NCBI RefSeq assembly: GCF_000706625.1
Contig: NZ_KL407334.1
Location: 1,246,316 to 1,310,315, forward strand
Reading direction: 5' to 3'
Length of the DNA: 64,000 nucleotides
Source: Bartonella koehlerae C-29
GTDB lineage: Bacteria > Pseudomonadota > Alphaproteobacteria > Rhizobiales > Rhizobiaceae
Below, piece after piece: positions 40,933 to 51,189 of the stretch. Both the position numbers and the translations under genes were made by a program. The notes under the pieces were generated by a model, which did no database searches, was not told where the DNA came from, and saw nothing but the letters and a program-made list of their open reading frames with translations. The stretch's first letter is position 1, and each line of letters opens with the position of its first letter.

Positions 40933-41904
40933 TCAATCGATTTCTTCATCAATTTTTTGCATATTTTGTGCTTTCGCCACCACATTTATATCTTCATCAT
41001 GGCCAGAAACAACCGAAAAAACTTTTTGATAAATTTGATCTTTATTCTTAGTAATCGCAATATACTCTCCCTCAGCTAACACAAGCGAAACATAAGCACC
41101 AACAGTCTCATAAATAATATCACCAGAATCATTGGTGATAGACCAACTTGTATCGGCAAGAGCTTCCCCTCCTTCTTGCCGTACCAATTTTAAAACGATT
41201 TGAGCTGCCTGATGTTCAAGAGTTACTTCCGTAATTTTACCTGCATCCACTTGAATATCCGAATGAACAACAGCATTAATGGAACCATAATGGGAAGCAA
41301 CATGATAGCGACCAGCTTTCAAACGTACAATGGAATGAGGTTTAATATTTGATAGAATCACACCAGTATCATCATTTTCTTTCTCATCCTCATAGAGAGT
41401 AAAACGTAATTCCTTTTCATTAACTGTACCATTTAATAATGTGGCATTTAAAATAACACCACCAGCATCAAGATTAAAATTTTGAATAAGGCTCTTTCCA
41501 TTTTCTAAACTTACATGGCGCACCGCACTTGCATGACCAAAGGAAACATGGATAAGATAACTTCCTGGTTCTAAATCAAAACGTGCACTACCACCTTCAT
41601 AAGTTGCAATCAGTGGTAACTTATTGTCAACTCCTAGGATAGGAGCATAAACTCGCCACACAAGCCCTTTTAGAATATTTTCACTGCCACTTGTTAATCG
41701 AGCATGCAATATAAGTTGGCTCTGAGGAACTAAATTTTCTTTTTCAGTGTTTTGAGATTTTGAAATAAAACTTCTTGATTGTTTTTGTTGACGCTCTTGC
41801 TCCTCTCCTTCTTGAGAAAAGACACAATGACTCCAAATCAATAAAGTAATAAGTGCCACGCCTAACCACAAACATTGGCGCAATATTTTTGTAAAGACAT
41901 CCAT
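40933..41904 (-). CDS. exported protein with three repeated beta domains
   Basis: With the ATG at 41904 the protein has 323 residues; a GTG at 41952 would add 16. The N-terminus MDVFTKILRQCLWLGVALIT is a signal peptide, so the protein is exported. After a Gln/Ser/Glu-rich linker come three related blocks of about 80-90 residues (roughly 63-149, 149-229 and 234-312), each with a (L)xxGxY turn followed by paired strands: LEPGSYLIHVSFG, LKAGRYHVASHYG and LAEGEYIAITKN. The pattern resembles PEGA or carboxypeptidase-regulatory beta sandwiches, suggesting binding or spacing in the periplasm. I know no function. The gene lies between erpA and ccdA in the same direction. Confidence 0.75.
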   Translation of the reverse strand: MDVFTKILRQCLWLGVALITLLIWSHCVFSQEGEEQERQQKQSRSFISKSQNTEKENLVPQSQLILHARLTSGSENILKGLVWRVYAPILGVDNKLPLIATYEGGSARFDLEPGSYLIHVSFGHASAVRHVSLENGKSLIQNFNLDAGGVILNATLLNGTVNEKELRFTLYEDEKENDDTGVILSNIKPHSIVRLKAGRYHVASHYGSINAVVHSDIQVDAGKITEVTLEHQAAQIVLKLVRQEGGEALADTSWSITNDSGDIIYETVGAYVSLVLAEGEYIAITKNKDQIYQKVFSVVSGHDEDINVVAKAQNMQKIDEEID

Positions 41905-41964
41905 TCTTGCATTGTTGACCAAAGCGATAATCTTTTCAAGAAGCAATACCACAACGTCACCATT

Positions 41965-42288
41965 CTAAATTGAAAAACTTATACCGCAACCGCACGATGA
42001 GATAGCATTAGGATTATGAATTTTGAAATACTGCCCCATAAGATCATCAACAAAATCAATTTCAGCCCCTTCCATAAAGGGAAGCGAAAGTGAATCAATT
42101 AAAATAGTCGCCCCATTTTTTTGAACAACAAGATCATCTTTATTAGCTTTAGAAACCAAATTATATTTATAAGAGAAACCTGAACACCCACCACCTTCAA
42201 CGGAAATACGTAAACCTATTTTATCAGGTTCACTTGAAAGTATCTGTGCAATCCGCCTGGCAGCAACATCTGAAATATTCACACTCAT
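41965..42288 (-). CDS. erpA: iron-sulfur cluster insertion protein, ErpA/IscA family
   Basis: This A-type carrier passes Fe-S clusters to apo-enzymes. The 107 residues have the three conserved cysteines: Cys35 in EGGGCSGFSY, and Cys99 and Cys101 in SSCGCGISF. Whether it is the ErpA or the IscA paralogue cannot be fixed from sequence alone; the position next to dgt is that of erpA in Rhizobiales. It opens a minus-strand run (erpA, exported protein, ccdA, glmU) and is divergent from dgt, so both promoters share the 110 bases between. Confidence 0.9.
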   Translation of the reverse strand: MSVNISDVAARRIAQILSSEPDKIGLRISVEGGGCSGFSYKYNLVSKANKDDLVVQKNGATILIDSLSLPFMEGAEIDFVDDLMGQYFKIHNPNAISSCGCGISFSI

Positions 42289-42398
42289 TTTTTATATATC
42301 CTTGCATTAAACTGTCAAGAAAGAGTATCCTAAACAGGAAGTTTATTCATAATACAATAATCTCAATTTAAATTTAGGATGGGAATGGATAGCTTGCA

Positions 42399-43601
42399 AT
42401 GAATATAAGCAAGATCAATTTCAATTACCAATTTCGAGCGGTATATAGTGCCAACCCGCAAAAAAGTCGTGGCAGATTATTCCATGAAACTATGAATATT
42501 CTACGATCACCTTTTCAACGAGATAGAGATCGTATTATTCATTCTAACGCATTCCGGCGTCTTAAACATAAAACCCAAGTGTTTATTGCTGATGAGAGTG
42601 ATCATTATCGTACTCGGCTGACGCATTCAATAGAGGTTTCTCAAATTGCACGAACATTAGCTCGTACACTCTATCTTGATGAAGATCTTGCCGAAGCTAT
42701 TGCCCTTGTACATGACTTTGGACATACACCTTTTGGCCACGCAGGAGAAGATGCCCTTAACGAAGCAATGGCACCTTATGGCGGCTTTGATCATAATGCA
42801 CAAGCGTTACGCATTGTTACAAAACTAGAACAGCGCTATGCAAATTTTGATGGACTCAACCTGACTTGGGAAACACTCGAAGGACTTGTAAAACATAATG
42901 GCCCCCTTTTAGGTCCTTATGCTAACAACAAAGATGTTCCTATCGATATTCTACAATATAATGCAAAGCAGGATCTTCAGCTCAATTGCTTTGCTGGACT
43001 AGAAGCGCAATGTGCTGCGATTGCTGATGATATTGCTTATAATGCGCATGATATTGATGATGGGTTACGATCGCAATTTTTAACACTTGATCAGTTCGAA
43101 CAAGTTTCACTCACAGCAACATTATTAAACGACATAAAAAAAGAGCATCCACAACTCGATCAAACTCGACGCGGTTATAAACTAGTGCGCAGACAGATAA
43201 CAACCATGGTTGAAGATATTATCAAACAATCACAAGAAAACTTAGCACGAATCAAACCAACAAGTATAAGTGATGTTCACCAAGCAGAACAAACCATTGT
43301 TACTTTCTCTCCCAAAATGGCCGCTTACGAAAAGGAACTAAAAGACTTTCTGTTTAAAAACCTTTATTATCATGATCAAGTGCTCAATCGTCGCAATGCA
43401 GCAAAACGCATTGTACAGAAATTATTCGAATGTTATTATAAAAATCCACATGTAATGCCTGAAAATTGGCACAACAAAACAGCTCACTTAACAAATCAAG
43501 AGTTAGCGCGTCTCATTGCTGATTTTCTTTCAGGTATGACCGATCACTATGCTCTACGTGAATATCAGCGTTTATTTGACTGCACAAATAATTTTGTTTA
43601 A
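42399..43601 (+). CDS. dgt: deoxyguanosinetriphosphate triphosphohydrolase-like protein
   Basis: Proteins of this family split dNTPs into deoxynucleoside and triphosphate. The 400 residues have an HD-domain metal site: Arg-His in [20 protein letters not shown], the His-Asp pair in [19 protein letters not shown], and a later Asp in [17 protein letters not shown]. It is the shorter alphaproteobacterial type, usually named Dgt-like; activity and nucleotide preference may differ from E. coli Dgt. argS follows 30 bases later on the same strand. Confidence 0.93.
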   Translation: MNISKINFNYQFRAVYSANPQKSRGRLFHETMNILRSPFQRDRDRIIHSNAFRRLKHKTQVFIADESDHYRTRLTHSIEVSQIARTLARTLYLDEDLAEAIALVHDFGHTPFGHAGEDALNEAMAPYGGFDHNAQALRIVTKLEQRYANFDGLNLTWETLEGLVKHNGPLLGPYANNKDVPIDILQYNAKQDLQLNCFAGLEAQCAAIADDIAYNAHDIDDGLRSQFLTLDQFEQVSLTATLLNDIKKEHPQLDQTRRGYKLVRRQITTMVEDIIKQSQENLARIKPTSISDVHQAEQTIVTFSPKMAAYEKELKDFLFKNLYYHDQVLNRRNAAKRIVQKLFECYYKNPHVMPENWHNKTAHLTNQELARLIADFLSGMTDHYALREYQRLFDCTNNFV

Positions 43602-43631
43602 TTGCTTTTGAATACATAATGGAAGTTGAAT

Positions 43632-45383
43632 ATGAATGTCTTTAAAAACTTCGAAAAAAAAATTAAAAAATCACTAGAGTCATCTGATATAAAAAATGGA
43701 GAAGATTTAGATTTATCAAAAATCACCGTTGATTCTCCACGTGACTCTTCGCATGGGCATTTATCAACCAACGCTGCCATGGTGCTTGCGAAAGCTACTG
43801 GGCTTAATCCGCGTGCACTTGCAGAAAAAATCATAGAACTGCTCAAAAATGATCCCTCTATCGAAAATATTAATGTTGCCGGACCTGGATTTATCAACAT
43901 CAAGCTTAAAAAATCATTTTGGCAAAATGCAATAAAATCCATGCTTGAAAAAGGTATATCTTATGGACGTATTCCCATAGGACAGGGAAAGCGCATCAAT
44001 GTTGAATATGTATCAGCAAATCCGACAGGGCCTATGCATGTAGGGCATTGCCGAGGTGCTGTTGTCGGAGATGTCCTCTCCAACTTACTGCAATTTGTCG
44101 GCTATAACATTACAAAAGAGTATTACATCAATGATGCGGGTAAACAAATTGAAGTCCTCGCCCATTCCGTATTGTTACGTTATCGTGAAGCTCTTGGACA
44201 AAAAATCAATGAAATCCCAGAAGGGCTGTATCCTGGTAAATACTTGATACCATTGGGTCAATCGCTTGCTCAAGAATTTGGCGACAAATTACTCATTATG
44301 GATAAAGAAGAAGCTCTCTCTATCGTGAAAGAGCGTGCGATTCATGCAATGATGTCAATGATTCGAAAAGATTTAGCTGCCCTTAATATTTATCATGATA
44401 TCTTTTTCTCTGAGCGGATGCTTTATGCCAATAATGCGCGCGCTATTCGTAATACGATTAATGACCTTACTTTAAAGGGATATATCTACAAAGGTAAGCT
44501 CCCACCACCAAAAGGACAAAGTACAGAAGATTGGGAACCACGTGAACAAACTTTGTTCCGTTCAACAGATGTTGGAGATGACCAAGACCGCGTCTTAATT
44601 AAATCTGATGGTTCTTACACTTATTTTGCTGCCGATGTTGCTTATTTTCGTGATAAATTCAATCGCCATTTTGACGAAATGATCTATATTTTAGGAACAG
44701 ATCACGCTGGTTATGTAAAGCGGTTGGAAGCAATGGCAAAAGCAATTTCCAGTGATAAGGCTAAATTGAGTGTCTTCTTATGTCAATTGGTAAAACTCTT
44801 TCGTAACGGTCATCCTGTACGCATGTCGAAAAGAGCAGGATCATTTGTCACTTTACGCGATGTTGTAGAAGAAGTCGGTAGTGATCCAGTACGTTTTATG
44901 ATGCTATACCGTAAGTGTGAAGCACCTCTTGATTTTGATTTTGCAAAAGTTACAGAACAATCAAAAGATAATCCCATTTTTTACGTACAATACGCAAGTG
45001 CACGCTGTCATTCAGTCTTTCGTCAAGCGCAAAAAATCCTCCGTATTGAAAATATTTCAAATGATAAAATGATTGCGCATCTTAACAGATTAACAGACGA
45101 TAATGAGATATTCTTAATACGCAAACTTTCTGAATATCCACGCATTATTGAACAAGCCGTAGTTCATAAAGAACCACATCGATTGGCATTTTATCTCTAT
45201 GATCTTGCCTCCAGCTTTCATGCCCATTGGAATAAAGGGAGCGATAATCTCGATTTACGCTTTATTCAGCCTGATGATAGGAGTCTTTCATTTGCCAGAT
45301 TGGGCTTGATACAAGCTATCATAAATATTTTATCATCAGGACTTGCAATTGTGGGAATCAAAGCAGCAACAGAAATGCGTTGA
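43632..45383 (+). CDS. argS: arginyl-tRNA synthetase
   Basis: ArgS charges tRNA-Arg. The start at ATG 43632 (583 residues, [15 protein letters not shown]) has GGAAG upstream; a TTG two codons earlier is less likely. The class I motifs are present: HIGH as [19 protein letters not shown], and the KMSKS-type loop as [12 protein letters not shown]. The N-terminal tRNA-binding domain and the C-terminal helical anticodon-binding domain (DALRP type, about 460-583) are complete. It follows dgt and precedes the SPOR protein, the usual Rhizobiales order. Confidence 0.97.
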   Translation: MNVFKNFEKKIKKSLESSDIKNGEDLDLSKITVDSPRDSSHGHLSTNAAMVLAKATGLNPRALAEKIIELLKNDPSIENINVAGPGFINIKLKKSFWQNAIKSMLEKGISYGRIPIGQGKRINVEYVSANPTGPMHVGHCRGAVVGDVLSNLLQFVGYNITKEYYINDAGKQIEVLAHSVLLRYREALGQKINEIPEGLYPGKYLIPLGQSLAQEFGDKLLIMDKEEALSIVKERAIHAMMSMIRKDLAALNIYHDIFFSERMLYANNARAIRNTINDLTLKGYIYKGKLPPPKGQSTEDWEPREQTLFRSTDVGDDQDRVLIKSDGSYTYFAADVAYFRDKFNRHFDEMIYILGTDHAGYVKRLEAMAKAISSDKAKLSVFLCQLVKLFRNGHPVRMSKRAGSFVTLRDVVEEVGSDPVRFMMLYRKCEAPLDFDFAKVTEQSKDNPIFYVQYASARCHSVFRQAQKILRIENISNDKMIAHLNRLTDDNEIFLIRKLSEYPRIIEQAVVHKEPHRLAFYLYDLASSFHAHWNKGSDNLDLRFIQPDDRSLSFARLGLIQAIINILSSGLAIVGIKAATEMR

Positions 45384-45532
45384 AAAAGTTCTACAAATAC
45401 ATAAAATGGGTACTTTATTGATAAATTTTTTCGTGTATCCTTTATAGGAGGATGAAAAGTTTGTATTTGAAAATATAAAAATCAAAATTACCTTTATTGC
45501 ACGCAGATGCAGATCGTCATGTGAGAAAAGCT

Positions 45533-48046
45533 ATGAGCGATAACAATCGCAAAAATCCCCACGAAATGAAACGGGATTATGAAAATCATAATCCTTTGAG
45601 AAAGCTTACGCGAATTTTCACTCCGAATAAGCAAAGCAAAAATCAAAAAGATCTGCCTCCTTTGCAGACTGATCAGTCAATATCTCAGCCCCATAAAACT
45701 TCATTTCATGGTGATGATTTTGATTTGTCCTTTCTAGAATCGGAATTTGAAAGTAATTTAACGAATGATTTGCCACTTGATGAGCAAAAGAGACAACATA
45801 ACTTACACAAAACCAACAATAAAACAACTTCAGATATTACATCAGTTTCCTCGTTTAACCATCAAGAAAAGAATAGCTTTGTGTCTGAGGAAGAGCATTC
45901 TTTACCTCCGTCCCATGATGAAGAACAAATTTTAGACGCGCTTTCTCCATTGCCTATTCAAAAGAATCCATCATCTCAAAATAAAACAGCACAGAATCTT
46001 GCTCATTCCTCTTTTGAAAGAAGTAACTTTGATGCGCTATCAGAAAATTTCTTTTCTGATGAATCTGAGAGACAAGATAATAATAGAATTACTTCAGAAC
46101 TAAATGAACAAAACAACCGTTTTTCACAAAAAATCGCACCACAACAAAAGACATCGATTATACAAGAAAATTATGATAGCAATCAAAGCCTTCATGACTC
46201 TCCTGTAAACCATCCCTATAAAATTTCAGTTGATCAAGAAAATTGGATTGAAGAATACTATACCAATGTTTCAAACCCTTCCATGAAGACAAACACTAGT
46301 TTTTCATCTGCTACCCTTATTTCAAAGAGAACAGGCACTCCAAACAATAAATCAACAAGTGACTTTCTAGCACCTTTGGATTCGACGCAAACCAGCAATC
46401 CATCTAATTTAAAAGATTTTCCACAAAAAAATCATACTGATGCTTATCCTCAATTTTATGAAGAGAAACTCTCAAAACAAGAAACTTATGTTACACAAAC
46501 TCTCCAATATGTTGATTCTCAAGCCCAATACATCAATAATGCTGAAAATATCTCTGAGAAAAACAATGAAAAAGAGGTCATAAATAAGATGCCCCCCTCA
46601 TCGAGGGTTTTTAGGGACACACAAAAAGATCGTTTTTTTGCTCATAACACTATGCACAGGAATACTCCTCCTCCAAATGTTGATACTTATAAATTTGCGG
46701 AGGAAGTCGTAGAAAAAACTGGATCCATTATGGTTCCAGAAGTTCCGTATGAAATCTCCGAATATGATGTACCTACTGATGGTTTAAAAGAAGAATTTGC
46801 AGATGTATTTAATGTAGGAAATATTCCAGCAGAAGATTCTTCACAGCAAAAACAACAAGATAAAGTTTTCAATGAACTCTTTCATCAAACCATACAAAAT
46901 TCAGAAAAAGATTCGCGTATAAATCCCCAAGAACAGAATATCAACTATTTTCTTGCTGACAATACGGAGTATACTGAGAATTTATCATACAAAGGTGTAG
47001 ATGAAATCCCCATTCATACATCGAATTCTCCTCCCTTTAAAAGTTCTATTGTTACTAAAACTCTTACCAAGGGTATTATTTTTCTTATTTTGATAGCAGC
47101 TAGTTTTATAGGTTATTCTCGTTTTTTTATGTCCTCACAAAAGAATGAAAGTACATCTGTTCCTATTATCCGCGCTGACAACACACCTTTTAAATTTAAA
47201 CAAGAATCAATAGAAACAAAGAATAGTGATGTTGCTCATAATTTAGATATTTATAAACAAATAACGGAACAAAATGAAAAACAAGAAAATACGCAGCAAT
47301 TTCTTATTGACAATTCGGAATCACCTGAAGACTTAGCAGTATTAAATCAACAAGAATCCACAAGACTTTCACCCTCTTCTCTTGATGACTCTGATGTTGA
47401 AGATGCAGTGACAGAAGCCATCAATCATACCATTCCAACACAAGAAGTACAAACTGTTATTGTAAAACAAGATGGCACAGTTGTGCTCGCACCAATGCAT
47501 GACAGAGAGAAAAAAAACGCTGATAAATATGAAGGAAAAGCTGACAAAACTACCGCAGATCAGCTTCAGGAATCCCAACCAGTTTCTTCCCACTTTTCTA
47601 ATACAAAGAACAAAGAAGCAGACGATAATCTCACGAGTCATATTGATAAAATAATCGCTGAAAATATTTCTACATCTAGTATTGATAAAAAAGTTGAAAA
47701 CTCATTCGTACCAATTCCTTCACATATGAAAAGCAATTCACAAGTACAAATGCCTGCTTCTTCTCGTAAAACCCCACCAGTACAAGTACGCACACAAAAT
47801 TTAGCAAATTATTATGTACAGCTTGCATCCCAACCAACACATGAACTTGCTAAGGATTCTTTGAAAAACATGAAGTCCAGATTTGGATTTCTTATCGGTA
47901 CTCGTCCTATAAATATTCAGTCTGCTCTCATACCAGGAAAAGGAACTTATTACCGTGTTCGTATTCAAACACAAAACCGTAATGAAGCTATAAGTCTTTG
48001 TGAAGACATCAAAAACTCAGGAGGAAGTTGTTTTATCACACGCTAA
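45533..48046 (+). CDS. large SPOR-domain membrane protein
   Basis: SPOR domains bind glycan strands stripped of peptide at the division septum. The protein has 837 residues from ATG 45533 (MSDNNRKNPHEMK); a TTG twelve codons upstream is also open. About 500 N-terminal residues are polar, rich in Ser, Asn, Gln, Asp and Glu and probably disordered, in the cytoplasm. One membrane helix follows (about 514-533, GIIFLILIAASFIGYSRFF), then a periplasmic linker, and a C-terminal SPOR domain (about 757-837) with NYYVQLASQPTHELAKDSL and YYRVRIQTQNRNEAISLCE. The gene follows argS, as in other Rhizobiales, but nagZ and scpA, which usually come next, are absent. A strong terminator follows. Confidence 0.88.
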   Translation: MSDNNRKNPHEMKRDYENHNPLRKLTRIFTPNKQSKNQKDLPPLQTDQSISQPHKTSFHGDDFDLSFLESEFESNLTNDLPLDEQKRQHNLHKTNNKTTSDITSVSSFNHQEKNSFVSEEEHSLPPSHDEEQILDALSPLPIQKNPSSQNKTAQNLAHSSFERSNFDALSENFFSDESERQDNNRITSELNEQNNRFSQKIAPQQKTSIIQENYDSNQSLHDSPVNHPYKISVDQENWIEEYYTNVSNPSMKTNTSFSSATLISKRTGTPNNKSTSDFLAPLDSTQTSNPSNLKDFPQKNHTDAYPQFYEEKLSKQETYVTQTLQYVDSQAQYINNAENISEKNNEKEVINKMPPSSRVFRDTQKDRFFAHNTMHRNTPPPNVDTYKFAEEVVEKTGSIMVPEVPYEISEYDVPTDGLKEEFADVFNVGNIPAEDSSQQKQQDKVFNELFHQTIQNSEKDSRINPQEQNINYFLADNTEYTENLSYKGVDEIPIHTSNSPPFKSSIVTKTLTKGIIFLILIAASFIGYSRFFMSSQKNESTSVPIIRADNTPFKFKQESIETKNSDVAHNLDIYKQITEQNEKQENTQQFLIDNSESPEDLAVLNQQESTRLSPSSLDDSDVEDAVTEAINHTIPTQEVQTVIVKQDGTVVLAPMHDREKKNADKYEGKADKTTADQLQESQPVSSHFSNTKNKEADDNLTSHIDKIIAENISTSSIDKKVENSFVPIPSHMKSNSQVQMPASSRKTPPVQVRTQNLANYYVQLASQPTHELAKDSLKNMKSRFGFLIGTRPINIQSALIPGKGTYYRVRIQTQNRNEAISLCEDIKNSGGSCFITR

Positions 48047-48050
48047 ATAA

Positions 48051-48088
48051 ATAATGCAACGGTTTTAAAAGCCGTTGCATTATTTGTT
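48051..48088 (+). terminator. intrinsic terminator after the SPOR gene
   Basis: ATAATGCAACGG and CCGTTGCATTAT form a perfect 12-pair stem around a 9-base loop, starting 5 bases after the stop codon and followed by TTTGTTC. It is the clearest terminator in the window. Confidence 0.8.
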
Positions 48089-48167
48089 CTGCTACCAATT
48101 GATTGATGACTGATTCATTTCAGAAATTAACATCCTATCAAATTTTTCTCATCTTAAAAATTTAAGG

Positions 48168-48512
48168 TTACTTTACGCCTTGGTTCATATTTGGTTGGAT
48201 TCTTTCCTCTGAAGAGCTTTGTTCATAAAATGAAGGTGATCTCGTATTTTTATAATTATAAGGTACTGGAGATGTTGGATTTAAATCTTTTCTCGGACTT
48301 GTTACAATTCGACTCGATTCTGTCGTATTATAATGAGAAATACGTTGGGGGGATTTTGTAAAAAAAGATCCTAAAAAGCCGAAAATAAACCAGAGAATAA
48401 AAACCGTAAGAAGAATAGCAAAAATGCCTTTCCAAATTGAATTACGCTGTTCACGCTCTGTTTTTTCTGCAGCTATCCGTTCTCCATATGTTTGGTAACT
48501 TCTATTAATCAT
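48168..48512 (-). CDS. small single-pass membrane protein of unknown function
   Basis: The 114 residues have a charged N-terminus (SYQTYGERIAAEKTEREQR), one strong membrane helix (about 27-48, GIFAILLTVFILWFIFGFLG) and a polar, Ser/Pro-rich tail without cysteines. It is probably an inner-membrane protein with the tail in the periplasm. I recognise no family. It is convergent with the SPOR protein gene and faces away from ilvE. The clear charge-helix-tail layout supports a real gene. Confidence 0.6.
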   Translation of the reverse strand: MINRSYQTYGERIAAEKTEREQRNSIWKGIFAILLTVFILWFIFGFLGSFFTKSPQRISHYNTTESSRIVTSPRKDLNPTSPVPYNYKNTRSPSFYEQSSSEERIQPNMNQGVK

Positions 48513-48823
48513 AGTGAATTCCTTTTCTCAATTCCCCTACCTGTAAGTTATTTAAAGAATATAAATATACCAAATTATTCAGATCTTTATTTTTGTGAAA
48601 ACGATAAACAGGTAATAAAGGTTCCAGATTACTTGATAAAATTGAGAAGAAAAATCATCAAAACAAAGAGAAAAAAACATCTCTCAATAGCCCTATCTTT
48701 CAATTCTATAATAAGGCATTGACACGAATGATTTGCTAATAATAAAGTCATAATGAAAACGTTTCATTATTTTTTATAATACAAAACACCTAAAAATAAA
48801 GCACATCTCAAAAGGTTTTACTG
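48513..48823. other. divergent gap before ilvE
   Basis: Promoters for the small membrane gene (leftward) and ilvE (rightward) should lie here. A 76-codon plus-strand frame at 48492-48722 is open, but it overlaps the start of the membrane gene and gives a basic, motif-free product; I do not call it. No leader peptide or attenuator for ilvE was seen. Confidence 0.45.
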
Positions 48824-49930
48824 ATGAAATCTCCTACATCATCAATTCCGTTTAAAATAGAAAAGCATCCATCACCTCTATCAGATGAAGAACGTGAGCG
48901 TATTCTCAAAAATCCTGGTTTTGGTCAATTTTTTACAGATCATATGGTGATCATTAAATGGACTAAAGATAAAGGTTGGCATAACGCTGTTATCTCTCAA
49001 TATAAATCTTTAGAAATTAATCCAGCAAGTACCGTTCTGCATTATGGGCAAGAGATTTTTGAAGGTCTAAAAGCGTACCGTGCAAAAGATGGGCGTATCT
49101 TGTTATTTCGCCCTGATGCCAATGCGCAACGTTTTATAGAATCGGCAAGACGATTAGCTATGCCTGAATTGCCAAAGGACATTTTTTTAGATGCTATTCA
49201 TAAATTGGTAAGAATTGATCAGAAGTGGATTTCTGGAAATCCTAATGCTAGCCTCTACATACGTCCATTCATGTTTGGCAATGAAAACTTTTTAGGAGTT
49301 CGCCCTTCTGAAGAATATATTTTCTGTATCATAGCATCTCCTGTTGAATCCTATTTTAAAGGAGAAGAAAAACCTGTCAGCGTATGGCTTGAAACAGATT
49401 ACAGTCGTGCTGGTCCAGGCGGAACAGGTGTAGCAAAATGTGGTGGTAACTATGCAGCAAGCTTACTAGCACAAAAGAATGCAGAACAAAATAATTGTAA
49501 TCAAGTACTCTTTCTTGATATGATTGAACATAAGTGGATTGAAGAACTCGGCGGTATGAATGTTTGCTTTATTATGGAAAATAATACGCTTGTAACACCC
49601 GCACTTAATGGCACTATCCTTCCAGGAATAACACGTAATTCAATTTTGAAGTTAGCCCAAAAAATGGGTTTAACAATAGAAGAACGCCCTTATTCTTTTG
49701 AATCGCTCCAGGAAGATGCACGAAGTGATCACCTAAAAGAAGTTTTTGCTTGCGGTACTGCTGCTGTTGTCACATCAATCGGTCATTTTAAATATAAAGG
49801 TGGTGAGTTCGTTATCGGAAATGGAATGACTGGTGAGATCACAAAACAAATTCGCACACAACTTGTTGACCTCCAAAAAGGCAATAGAGAAGATAAAAAT
49901 GGCTGGGTACATTCTGTTCAGCTCTCATAA
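48824..49930 (+). CDS. ilvE: branched-chain amino acid aminotransferase
   Basis: IlvE moves amino groups between glutamate and leucine, isoleucine or valine. The 368-residue protein is the longer, eukaryote-like BCAT type. The pyridoxal-binding lysine is Lys205 in GTGVAKCGGNYAASLLAQ, with VLHYGQEIFEGLKAYR at the substrate side and ELGGMNVCFIMENN in the fold-type IV signature. Length is normal. It stands alone; the genes for branched-chain synthesis upstream of this step are not in the window, so it may serve degradation or salvage as well. Confidence 0.93.
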   Translation: MKSPTSSIPFKIEKHPSPLSDEERERILKNPGFGQFFTDHMVIIKWTKDKGWHNAVISQYKSLEINPASTVLHYGQEIFEGLKAYRAKDGRILLFRPDANAQRFIESARRLAMPELPKDIFLDAIHKLVRIDQKWISGNPNASLYIRPFMFGNENFLGVRPSEEYIFCIIASPVESYFKGEEKPVSVWLETDYSRAGPGGTGVAKCGGNYAASLLAQKNAEQNNCNQVLFLDMIEHKWIEELGGMNVCFIMENNTLVTPALNGTILPGITRNSILKLAQKMGLTIEERPYSFESLQEDARSDHLKEVFACGTAAVVTSIGHFKYKGGEFVIGNGMTGEITKQIRTQLVDLQKGNREDKNGWVHSVQLS

Positions 49931-49961
49931 CAATAAAAAGGTATCTCTAAACACAACAGTC

Positions 49962-50006
49962 ATGCTTCCACGAGTGTATCTTACAACCTTCATGGAAGCA
50001 TACACT
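49962..50006. repeat. interlocked inverted repeats after ilvE
   Basis: ATGCTTCCA (49962-49970) pairs with TGGAAGCAT (49993-50001), and AGTGTAT (49973-49979) pairs with ATACACT (50000-50006). The two stems interleave, a pseudoknot-like order, and share two bases. They lie between the convergent ends of ilvE and glpX. They could act as a terminator for either gene, although no long T-run follows. Confidence 0.45.
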
Positions 50007-50049
50007 TTCAAAAGGCATTTTCCTTAGTAGCTATAGAAAAAAGATGGGA

Positions 50050-51036
50050 TTAATCAAATTTTGAACGGTCTCTATGCCGTGCTTTGATATTACGAATTGT
50101 ACCAGTATGCGAACGCATCACAAGGGTTTCTGTTTGAATATAACGAGGAGTGAATTTAACGCCAGAAAGCATGTTTCCATCTGTTACACCTGTTGCAGAA
50201 AACAAAACATCTCCCTTTGCCATTTCTTCCATTGTATAAACTTTATAAGGATTATCGATTCCCATTTTTGCCGCACGTGCAATTTTTTCGTCTGTATCAA
50301 GCAGCAAACATCCTTGCATTTGCCCACCAATACAGCGTAAAGCTGCGGAAGCTAATACACCCTCTGGTGCTCCACCAATACCCATATAAATATCAATGCC
50401 AGTTTCATCTGGATCAGTTGTATCAATAACGGCAGCAACATCCCCATCACCAATTAAGCGAATTGATGCTCCTGTTGATCGTACTTCATCAATCAGTTTT
50501 TCGTGGCGAGAACGATCCATAATACAAACAGTAATCTGATTAATAGCCACTCCCTTAGCCTTTGCAAGGGCATGAATATTATCGGTAGGAGAAGCATCTA
50601 TATCAACAACCCCCTTTGGATAACCAGGACCAATAGCAATTTTCTTCATATAAACATCAGGAGCATAAAGGAGGTTACCCTTTTCAGCAATTGCAACCAC
50701 AGCTAAAGAATTAGGAAGATTTTTAGCACAAATTGTTGTTCCCTCAAGTGGATCAAGTGCAATATCAATTGCCAACCCATTTTGAAGACCTACCTTTTCT
50801 CCAATATAAAGCATAGGAGCTTCATCACGTTCACCTTCACCAATCACCACTGTTCCATCAACAGGCAATCGATTAAGTTCCTGACGCATTGCATCTACAG
50901 CCGCTTGATCAGCAGCCTTTTCATCACCACGCCCACGCCAACGTGCAGCTGCAACAGCAGCGCGTTCAGTGACACGTACTAACTCAAGCGTTAAAATACG
51001 ATCAAGTCCATTTAAAATTTTCTGAGTTGTGGACAT
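50050..51036 (-). CDS. glpX: class II fructose-1,6-bisphosphatase
   Basis: GlpX removes the 1-phosphate of fructose 1,6-bisphosphate in gluconeogenesis. The start giving MSTTQKILNGLDRILTLEL (328 residues) fits the family; 19 further upstream residues in the frame do not. Metal- and substrate-binding motifs are VIGEGERDEAPMLYIGE, DPLEGTTICAKN and GDGDVAAVID, and the catalytic metal ligands are intact. hom lies 153 bases upstream in the same direction, the common Rhizobiales order hom-glpX. Confidence 0.95.
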   Translation of the reverse strand: MSTTQKILNGLDRILTLELVRVTERAAVAAARWRGRGDEKAADQAAVDAMRQELNRLPVDGTVVIGEGERDEAPMLYIGEKVGLQNGLAIDIALDPLEGTTICAKNLPNSLAVVAIAEKGNLLYAPDVYMKKIAIGPGYPKGVVDIDASPTDNIHALAKAKGVAINQITVCIMDRSRHEKLIDEVRSTGASIRLIGDGDVAAVIDTTDPDETGIDIYMGIGGAPEGVLASAALRCIGGQMQGCLLLDTDEKIARAAKMGIDNPYKVYTMEEMAKGDVLFSATGVTDGNMLSGVKFTPRYIQTETLVMRSHTGTIRNIKARHRDRSKFD

Positions 51037-51189
51037 ATGAAAAATCCTACTGAATGAGTACTGCAAAAAACATGAATATTTATTGCCAAGCATTTAAAAT
51101 AAAGCTTTTGACAAAAATGAGAACTTTCTACAAGAAAAAAAGCACTCAAGCTTTCTTTTCGTTTATTATATAAAATTGAAGTGTCAATT

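Noticed and set aside
48492-48722. 76-codon frame before ilvE as a leader gene
   Set aside because: It overlaps the start of the membrane protein gene on the other strand and shows no run of branched-chain codons or attenuator hairpin.
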